Assembly: GCF_019249215.1 (NCBI RefSeq)
Contig: NZ_JAESDI010000002.1
Location: forward strand, 62,001-126,000
Length of the DNA: 64,000 bases
Direction: 5' to 3'
Source of the DNA: Alteromonas lipotrueae
Lineage (GTDB): Bacteria > Pseudomonadota > Gammaproteobacteria > Enterobacterales > Alteromonadaceae
Shown: positions 57,907 to 64,000 of the stretch, in pieces
Layout of the letters: each line of letters begins with the position of its first letter
Numbering within the stretch: position 1 is the first letter of the stretch
The notes under the pieces: generated by a model
What the model was told of the DNA's origin: nothing
The model's database searches: none
The model's input: only the letters and a program-made list of their open reading frames with translations
Position numbers and translations under genes: made by a program

Positions 57907-58398
57907 ATGAAAGCAATAGTTTTTGCGTTGTTATGCACTAGCACACTAATATCAACGGCGGCAGAAGCCCAATCGAGCACCAAAGACAAAATGTGGAAGA
58001 GTGAATATCTTTCGATTGTTGAAGGTGGTTTGTATGCGCTGAAAGCTGAAAAATATGATGAAGCCTATACTAAATTATTAGAAGGCGCGAAATTAGGTAA
58101 TAAATCATCTCAGTATTACTTAGCTCAAATGTATTTTCAGGGGTGGGGTATCGAGCCTAATTATGAAGAAGGTTGGTTATGGTTAAAAGTCGCTATGGAA
58201 CAAAAAACAGCTGAGTGGAATCGTTCTTTTCGTTCTATTCGTGACGCTTTGCCAGAAGATTTTAAGACCTCGATGCAACCCTATGTAGATGAACACATTG
58301 CATTGTATGGCGCGAAAGCGCAAGACTTACGCTGCGAAAAACGTGCGGCAATTGGCTCTAACATTAAAGAGATAATCTGCTCTAAGCGATTCTATTAA
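57907..58398 (+). CDS. Exported Sel1-repeat protein
   Basis: The 163-residue precursor has a signal peptide cleaved after AAEAQ (about residue 22) and a strong AAAGGAAAGGAA ribosome binding site. One to two Sel1-like/TPR helix pairs follow (EAYTKLLEGAKLGNKSSQYYLAQMYFQGWG and the next pair, in part). The C-terminus has two Cys residues (LRCEKRA and IICSKRF) that may form a disulfide. Sel1 proteins usually act as protein-binding adaptors. The gene follows the GAF-ATPase gene by 95 bases and ends in its own terminator. Confidence 0.8.
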   Translation: MKAIVFALLCTSTLISTAAEAQSSTKDKMWKSEYLSIVEGGLYALKAEKYDEAYTKLLEGAKLGNKSSQYYLAQMYFQGWGIEPNYEEGWLWLKVAMEQKTAEWNRSFRSIRDALPEDFKTSMQPYVDEHIALYGAKAQDLRCEKRAAIGSNIKEIICSKRFY

Positions 58399-58417
58399 TT
58401 TATCCGTTACGCTACAT

Positions 58418-58445
58418 AAAAGCCCGATATTTCATCGGGCTTTTT
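58418..58445. terminator. Rho-independent terminator between the Sel1 gene and acnA
   Basis: AAAAGCCCGAT (58418-58428) pairs perfectly with ATCGGGCTTTT (58434-58444) around a 5-base loop, with T-runs on both strands. It can serve both convergent genes. Confidence 0.88.
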
Positions 58446-58497
58446 ACTTTGGTTCGCCAGCATACTAAAACGCTTAACGCCGCTTTTTATCCAATCA

Positions 58498-61209
58498 CTA
58501 TTTCTTCAAGTATTGGCGAATAACATAGTGCAAAATACCGCCGTTTTCGAAATAAGTGAATTCGTTCGATGTATCGATTCGAATATCCATCGAGAACGTT
58601 TGCGACTCGCCTGCATCAGACGTTACGGTTACATCCACTTCTTTTTGATCTCGGCTTACCGGCCCAATTGAAAAGGTTTCGTTGCCATTTATACCCAAAC
58701 TACTCGCACTGTCGCCGGGTTTAAACTGCAACGGTAATATGCCCATACCAATTAGGTTAGAACGATGAATACGTTCATAGCTTTCCACCATAACGGCTTT
58801 CACGCCCATCAATGAAGGCCCTTTTGCTGCCCAATCTCGGCTAGAACCAGTGCCATATTCTTTCCCGCCGACGACAACAGCGCCAACTCCTTCTTCTTTA
58901 TAACGCATAGCAGCATGGTAGATAGACATTGCATCACCGCTTGGGTAGTGGGTAGTTGCACTGCCCTTCGTACCCGGCGCTAATTGATTCTGCAAACGAA
59001 CATTAGCAAAGGTACCTCGCATCATCACTTCGTGGTTACCTCGTCTAGAACCATAAGAATTAAAGTCTTTGGTATTTACCCCTTCTGCTTGCAAGTATTC
59101 ACCTGCAGGACTGTCTGGCGCTATCGCGCCTGCCGGAGAAATATGGTCTGTGGTGATTGAATCGCCCACTTTTACCAAGCATCGCGCGTTCTCGATAGCA
59201 CTCAGTGCTTCGGGTTCTTCGCCCATTGTTTGGAAAAATGGCGGATGTTTAATATAGGTAGAATCAGGCCAGTCGTATACCGATGTTGAACTTACCGTTA
59301 GGTCATTCCACACACCACTGCCTTTAAATACGTCGGCGTATTTTGCTTTGAAGATATCACTAGTGACATGTTCCGCAATATGGCTTTGAATTTCATCTTC
59401 ACTAGGCCAGATATCTTTTAAATACACCGGCTCGCCATTGCTGCCTAACCCTAATGGCTCTTTAGTAATATCAATATTCATATTACCGGCTAAGGCATAG
59501 GCCACGACCAACGGCGGGGATGCTAAATAATTAGCCGCAACGTCTGAATGAATACGACCTTCGAAGTTACGGTTCCCTGACAATACAGAGGTAACAGTAA
59601 GCTTGGCCTTTTTAATGGCATCGCTGATCGCATCAGGCAAGGGGCCTGAGTTACCAATACAGGTGGTGCAACCATAACCCACAAGGTTGAAACCGAGTGC
59701 TTCTAGTGGGTCCATCAGGTTTGCATCTTCAAGGTACTGAGTCACCACCTGCGACCCAGGGGCTAAAGAGGTTTTTACCCAAGGCTTCCGGGTTAAGCCT
59801 TTTTCCGCCGCTTTTTTCGCTAGTAACCCTGCTCCAATAAGCACCGAGGGGTTTGATGTGTTGGTACAACTGGTAATAGCCGCAATAACAATGGCGCCAT
59901 CTTCTAAGTTAAATTTATTTCCACGAAATTCTACATAGGAGTCGTGCTCTTCATTCACTTCTGGTACTGCGCCGCCTTCAGCGACAAACTCTGTTTCCTC
60001 GTCTAACACTTTCACATCAATTTGTGAGCGATGCCATTCATTGAATGCTTTCGCCGCATTATCTAATGCAATCCTATCTTGGGGGCGTTTTGGCCCAGCA
60101 ATAGAAGGGACAACATCATTTAAGTCTAGTTCTAGCGTCTCGTGATATTCCGCATCTTTAGTGAAATCATCGTGCCATAGGGAACTTTCTTTCGCGTAGG
60201 CTTCAACAAGTTCAATCTGGGATTCGTCACGCCCGGTTAAGCGCAAATAATCTAGCGCGACTGCATCAATGGGAAATATGCCACAGGTTGCGCCATATTC
60301 CGGTGCCATATTGGCAATAGTGGCGCGATCGGCAGTGGTTAAATGCTTCAAGCCTGGGCCATAGAATTCTACGAACTTACCCACAACGCCATGTGCACGA
60401 AGTTGCTGGGTGATTGTTAACACCATATCCGTCGCGGTCACACCGGTAGGTAGCTCACCGTCTAAACGAAACCCCACAACTTTTGGAAGTAGCATGGTAA
60501 CGGGTTGGCCCAACATAGCCGCTTCAGCTTCAATACCGCCTACCCCCCAGCCTAATACGCCAAGGCCATTAATCATAGTGGTGTGCGAATCGGTACCTAC
60601 TAGCGTATCGGGATACACTAAGGTATCGTCACCCTCTTGTTTCGTGAAGGCAACACGGGCAAGGTATTCAAGGTTAACTTGGTGAACAATGCCTCGACCT
60701 GGAGGGACTACTTTGAAATTATCGAAGCTAGATTGCCCCCACTTTAAAAATTGGTAACGCTCTTTATTTCGCTCAATTTCAACGTCAGTGTTTTTTTCTA
60801 ACGCATTTTCTTCTGCGAAGAAATCAACCATTACTGAATGGTCAATCACTAACTCTACGGGGTTTAACGGATTAATGGATTTTGCATCGCCGCCAAGCTT
60901 GTTAACCGCATCGCGCATGGCAGCCAAATCAACAATAGCTGGCACACCAGTGAAGTCTTGCAAGATAACCCTAGCTGGAACGAAAGAGACTTCATGTTCA
61001 ACATGATTTTCCGTATTCCACGTAGCGACTTGTTCAATGTCGTCACTGGTTACAAACTCTTCGTTTTCGTGACGAAGTAAGTTTTCAAGAAGGATTTTAA
61101 TACAGTAGGGTAATCGGTCGAGCGCAAAGTTCTCATTTACTTTGTCAAAGCTAATTGCCTTGAAGGAATTGCCATCGACATCGATATTGGAAAAAGATTG
61201 ATATTTCAC
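58498..61209 (-). CDS. acnA: Aconitate hydratase A
   Basis: The 903-residue enzyme interconverts citrate and isocitrate. The three [4Fe-4S] ligands are Cys448 (ITSCTNTSNPS), Cys514 and Cys517 (YGCTTCIGNSGP), with the same spacing as E. coli AcnA. The DHSVMVDFFA, GTDSHTTMINGLGVLGWGVGG and SYGSRRGNHEVMMRG segments mark the AcnA/IRP group rather than AcnB or the methylcitrate AcnD enzyme, and no prp genes are near. Two short inverted repeats lie about 100 bases upstream and could be regulatory. Confidence 0.95.
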   Translation of the reverse strand: MKYQSFSNIDVDGNSFKAISFDKVNENFALDRLPYCIKILLENLLRHENEEFVTSDDIEQVATWNTENHVEHEVSFVPARVILQDFTGVPAIVDLAAMRDAVNKLGGDAKSINPLNPVELVIDHSVMVDFFAEENALEKNTDVEIERNKERYQFLKWGQSSFDNFKVVPPGRGIVHQVNLEYLARVAFTKQEGDDTLVYPDTLVGTDSHTTMINGLGVLGWGVGGIEAEAAMLGQPVTMLLPKVVGFRLDGELPTGVTATDMVLTITQQLRAHGVVGKFVEFYGPGLKHLTTADRATIANMAPEYGATCGIFPIDAVALDYLRLTGRDESQIELVEAYAKESSLWHDDFTKDAEYHETLELDLNDVVPSIAGPKRPQDRIALDNAAKAFNEWHRSQIDVKVLDEETEFVAEGGAVPEVNEEHDSYVEFRGNKFNLEDGAIVIAAITSCTNTSNPSVLIGAGLLAKKAAEKGLTRKPWVKTSLAPGSQVVTQYLEDANLMDPLEALGFNLVGYGCTTCIGNSGPLPDAISDAIKKAKLTVTSVLSGNRNFEGRIHSDVAANYLASPPLVVAYALAGNMNIDITKEPLGLGSNGEPVYLKDIWPSEDEIQSHIAEHVTSDIFKAKYADVFKGSGVWNDLTVSSTSVYDWPDSTYIKHPPFFQTMGEEPEALSAIENARCLVKVGDSITTDHISPAGAIAPDSPAGEYLQAEGVNTKDFNSYGSRRGNHEVMMRGTFANVRLQNQLAPGTKGSATTHYPSGDAMSIYHAAMRYKEEGVGAVVVGGKEYGTGSSRDWAAKGPSLMGVKAVMVESYERIHRSNLIGMGILPLQFKPGDSASSLGINGNETFSIGPVSRDQKEVDVTVTSDAGESQTFSMDIRIDTSNEFTYFENGGILHYVIRQYLKK

Positions 61210-61286
61210 GCGCTCACCATCCTTATTTGCCTGTCATAAATATAGTTTTAGGAGCAAGTCAGGAAGCGCTATCAATAGATGAATTC

Positions 61287-61320
61287 AGTGCTATTTCGCA
61301 CTTCTATTCCACACTGGAAT
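61287..61320. promoter_or_regulatory. Two inverted repeats upstream of acnA
   Basis: AGTGC-N6-GCACT lies around 61287-61302 and ATTCCA-CAC-TGGAAT at 61306-61320. Both are perfect and about 80-110 bases before the acnA start. They may be operators; nothing else was seen in 61210-61601 apart from the presumed gpmA promoter. Confidence 0.35.
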
Positions 61321-61601
61321 GAATTAGCGCTCCTACCCACTCTCACTTATAGCTGTATACGGTAACAAAGTGAAAAAAAGTTCATGTTGATTTCATACCG
61401 TTAGCCTAGCAGTTAGGTTGTATCTAAAGGGGGCTGCTGTGCTACTTGGCTAGTCTTACCTGTTAAACTTGGCTTTTCGAAACTGGATTTTTCGTTGCCG
61501 ATCAACGATGATAGCGTTCATCTTTTTTCGTATCCGTCTGACGCACCATTTCATTGGCATTCGTTGGACATTTTCACTTTAACGCCGCAGGTAACCTTAC
61601 T

Positions 61602-62348
61602 ATGTATAAACTGGTACTTATTCGTCATGGAGAAAGTCAGTGGAACCTTGAAAATCGTTTCACTGGTTGGCACGACGTCGACTTAACTGACACAGGTGTA
61701 GCACAAGCTAAAACCGCTGGTCAGTTGATGAAAGAAGCAGGTTTTGAATTCGATCAAGCTTACACGTCTGTATTGCTTCGTGCTATCAAAACGTTGAATA
61801 TCTCTTTGGAAGAAATGGGTCAACATTACCTACCTGTTGAACGTCACTGGCGTTTGAACGAGCGTCACTACGGTGCGCTTACAGGGTTAGACAAAGCTGA
61901 AACGGCTGCTAAGCATGGTGAAGAGCAAGTTAAAGTTTGGCGTCGTAGTTTCGATATTCCACCACCAGCAGTCGATACTGACAGCGAACACTTCCCAGGG
62001 GTTGATCGTCGTTACAATAACGTTGATGCCGAGATTCTTCCTCGCGGTGAAAGCTTGAAGATGACCATCGAGCGTGTACTTCCTTACTGGCACGATGTTA
62101 TTCGCCCTGATATTCAAGCTGGCAAGCGCGTTATTATCGCGGCTCACGGCAATAGCCTTCGTGCATTAGTTAAATACTTAGATGGTATGTCTGATGAAGA
62201 CGTACTAAGCCTAAATATTCCAACCGGCGTACCTTTGGTTTATGAGCTAGACGAAAACTTGAAGCCTATCTCTAAAGAATACCTAGGCGATCCAGAAGCG
62301 ATTAAAGCGATGATGGATGCCGTTGCTAAGCAAGGCAAAGCTAAATAA
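61602..62348 (+). CDS. gpmA: 2,3-bisphosphoglycerate-dependent phosphoglycerate mutase
   Basis: The start at 61602 ([20 protein letters not shown]) gives 248 residues, the normal GpmA length; the earlier in-frame start at 61554 is rejected. The phospho-acceptor His9 is in the RHG motif, and the second catalytic His is in [32 protein letters not shown] and [18 protein letters not shown] bind substrate. It interconverts 3- and 2-phosphoglycerate in glycolysis and gluconeogenesis. Confidence 0.96.
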   Translation: MYKLVLIRHGESQWNLENRFTGWHDVDLTDTGVAQAKTAGQLMKEAGFEFDQAYTSVLLRAIKTLNISLEEMGQHYLPVERHWRLNERHYGALTGLDKAETAAKHGEEQVKVWRRSFDIPPPAVDTDSEHFPGVDRRYNNVDAEILPRGESLKMTIERVLPYWHDVIRPDIQAGKRVIIAAHGNSLRALVKYLDGMSDEDVLSLNIPTGVPLVYELDENLKPISKEYLGDPEAIKAMMDAVAKQGKAK

Positions 62349-62391
62349 TCAAAAGCCAAGTAAACGCATTTTACTTGCGGTATATAATGTT

Positions 62392-62422
62392 AAAAGCCGC
62401 GGATAATATCTGCGGCTTTTTT
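62392..62422 (+). terminator. Rho-independent terminator after gpmA
   Basis: AAAAGCCGCGGAT (62392-62404) pairs with ATCTGCGGCTTTT (62408-62420) through 13 pairs including one G-U, with a 3-base loop and a T-run. Confidence 0.9.
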
Positions 62423-62530
62423 GTACCTTTCCCTCACTAAATAAACCTCAATGCCAGAAAAATATATAACTGGCGTAATTTTCGGTTTCTTCAAAATCGG
62501 TAAACAGCATCCTTCCCTCGCCGCTATATG

Positions 62531-62546
62531 TTATGTTATAACATAA
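62531..62546. promoter_or_regulatory. 16-bp perfect palindrome upstream of the dihydroorotase gene
   Basis: TTATGTTATAACATAA is fully self-complementary. It lies 62 bases before the start codon, in a region that otherwise shows no feature, and is a good candidate operator. Confidence 0.5.
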
Positions 62547-62608
62547 TTAAAGCGTCATTAGACTTCGATGAAAAGATTCTAATCAACTCATTTTCCTAAA
62601 TTTAAATT

Positions 62609-63943
62609 ATGCAAAAACAGATAATTAAAAACGCCAAAGTAATAAACGAAGGTAATATTTTCGACGCTGATTTATCGATTGAAAATAGGCTTATCAGTAA
62701 AATTGAAAACAATATTACAGTTCAGCGCGGTGACCTAGTTCATGAAGCAGAGGGTTTGTTATTGCTCCCTGGTATGATTGACGATCAGGTGCATTTTCGT
62801 GAACCGGGCTTGGTAAATAAAGGTACCATCGCAACTGAATCGTGCGCGGCGGTAGCTGGCGGCATTACCAGCTATATGGAAATGCCCAATGTAAAACCTT
62901 CAACAACCACCCTTGAAGCGCTTAAGGCAAAACACGATATTGCTAAACAATCTTCTTTAGCAAACTATTCGTTTTACTTAGGTGCAACGCCAGACAATAT
63001 TGAGCAGATAAAGCGTATCGACCCTAGCTGGGTATGTGGCATAAAGGTATTCATGGGGGCATCTACAGGCGATTTATTGGTTGAACACCCAAATGCACTT
63101 GAAAGGATTTTTAGAGATTGCCCTACCCTTATTGTGGCGCATTGTGAGAAAGGGGATGTTATAAACCAAAACCTTGCCAGAATCAGCCACCAAAAAACAA
63201 CCTTAACGGCCGCCGATCACCCCTTAATACGTGATGCCGAAGCATGCTATCAGTCTTCCTCATATGCCGTAAACTTGGCAAAAAAATTTAATAGTGATCT
63301 TCATGTACTTCACCTCACCACCGAGAAGGAAATGTCGCTATTTCAACCCGGCCCCATTGAAGACAAAAATATTACCGCTGAAGCCTGTGTGCATCATTTA
63401 TGGTTTAACCAAACCGACTACGACCGATTGGGGAATCTCATTAAGTGTAATCCAGCCATTAAGGCCGAATCAGACCGCCTAGCTTTGATTAAGTCTATAA
63501 ACGAAGATCGCATCGATATCATTGCCACCGATCATGCGCCACATACTTTTAAAGAGAAAAACCAAGAATTTATGGCGGCTCCGGCAGGCCTGCCTTTAGT
63601 ACAGCATGCATTACTTAGTTTACTAGAACTCGCTAAAGGCGGATCTTTCAGCCTTACAACGCTAGTAGAAAAAGTATCGCATAGTCCAGCGAAGCGCTAT
63701 CACATCAACAAACGGGGTTTTATTCGCGAAGGGTATTTCGCCGATTTCGTTTTAGTTGCTCCTAACCAAAGCACTGAAGTGCGTCACGATAACTGTCACT
63801 ATTTATGTGGATGGACCCCCTTTAACGGTCAAACCTTCAACCACAGCATTGCCGCAACCTTCGTCAACGGTACCAAAGTATTTGATGGCAACCGTTTCAA
63901 TGAATCGTCTGTTGCACTTCCTCTTTCATTTAATCGTCCGTAG
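62609..63943 (+). CDS. Class I-type dihydroorotase
   Basis: The 444-residue amidohydrolase resembles PyrC class I enzymes, which cyclise carbamoyl aspartate to dihydroorotate. Metal-site residues are the carboxylated Lys146 (CGIKVFMGAST), His178 (IVAHCEKGD), His235 (LHVLHLTTEK) and Asp308 (IATDHAPHT). The usual HxH metal pair is changed to Gln60-Val-His62 (MIDDQVHFREPG), so the first His is missing. I recall this DDQVHFREPG form from Bacteroidetes-type dihydroorotases. It may be the pathway enzyme, a second copy, or a related cyclic amidase. No strong ribosome binding site precedes the ATG. Another gene begins 9 bases downstream. Confidence 0.85.
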   Translation: MQKQIIKNAKVINEGNIFDADLSIENRLISKIENNITVQRGDLVHEAEGLLLLPGMIDDQVHFREPGLVNKGTIATESCAAVAGGITSYMEMPNVKPSTTTLEALKAKHDIAKQSSLANYSFYLGATPDNIEQIKRIDPSWVCGIKVFMGASTGDLLVEHPNALERIFRDCPTLIVAHCEKGDVINQNLARISHQKTTLTAADHPLIRDAEACYQSSSYAVNLAKKFNSDLHVLHLTTEKEMSLFQPGPIEDKNITAEACVHHLWFNQTDYDRLGNLIKCNPAIKAESDRLALIKSINEDRIDIIATDHAPHTFKEKNQEFMAAPAGLPLVQHALLSLLELAKGGSFSLTTLVEKVSHSPAKRYHINKRGFIREGYFADFVLVAPNQSTEVRHDNCHYLCGWTPFNGQTFNHSIAATFVNGTKVFDGNRFNESSVALPLSFNRP

Positions 63944-63952
63944 TAAAAATTT

Positions 63953-64000
63953 ATGTATCAACCCGAAACGCTTCCAGATATCACCACTCATTCGATTGAC
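63953..64000 (+). CDS. Start of a further gene (partial)
   Basis: An ATG at 63953 opens a frame (MYQPETLPDITTHSID) that runs off the right edge after 16 codons. It begins 9 bases after the dihydroorotase stop, so it is probably in the same operon. Too little is visible to name it. Confidence 0.5.
   Translation, partial: MYQPETLPDITTHSID

Overview
This window reads as ordinary chromosome from a marine gammaproteobacterium of the Alteromonas group (Alteromonadaceae). The ribosomal proteins, ParC, AcnA, GlnK/AmtB and PBP1b are of gammaproteobacterial type. A DUF2982-like gene, an AstD plus DUF1338 pair and many signalling proteins fit Alteromonadales. No phage, insertion sequence, CRISPR array, rRNA or tRNA gene was recognised. 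I see no convincing new multi-gene system; the most interesting material is small overlooked genes, regulatory sites and a few unusual proteins.

Layout. 1-1001: tail of astD and a DUF1338 gene. 1076-6154 (minus): PAS-GGDEF-EAL protein paired with an H-NOX sensor, then parC. 6449-9580: large 7TMR-DISM hybrid histidine kinase. 9595-10417 (minus): DUF2982-like gene overlapped by an unlisted 47-codon CxxC membrane gene. 10473-15547: RND efflux operon with a divergent TetR gene and a perfect 15-bp palindrome between them. 15633-17934: pyrB and hemL, overlapping. 18394-21053 (minus): DyP peroxidase and gamma-glutamyltransferase. 21237-22855 (minus): glnK-amtB with a likely sigma-54 promoter and a consensus NtrC site. 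23080-26854: TonB-like-N-terminus protein, DMT exporter, AraC regulator, DUF808 protein.

26855-28458 is the most accessory-looking part: AT-rich, with an orphan gene, a small exported protein and a 35-codon membrane peptide gene behind it. 28459-35250: PBP1b, a 67-aa protein, an MltB-type transglycosylase and HrpB. 35455-37829: ThpR with an unusual basic insertion, PurU and a YgjV-like protein. 38155-46227: M3 oligopeptidase lipoprotein, chemoreceptor, two unknown exported proteins and a CPA-type antiporter. 46523-50105: envelope block with waaA divergent from a GT9-GT4 pair.

50182-55124 (minus) is a complete S10 ribosomal operon (rpsJ to rpsQ) with a strong promoter and a leader attenuator-like hairpin. 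It ends in a terminator after rpsQ and is not followed by the spc operon. 55595-58398: GAF-containing GspE/PilB-type ATPase and a Sel1-like protein. 58498-62348: acnA and gpmA. 62609-64000: class I-type dihydroorotase with an altered HxH motif behind a 16-bp palindrome, then the first codons of another gene.

Functional themes are cyclic-di-GMP/NO and two-component signalling, nitrogen control, envelope synthesis (peptidoglycan, LPS), drug efflux and central metabolism. All family assignments come from reading motifs; no database search was run.
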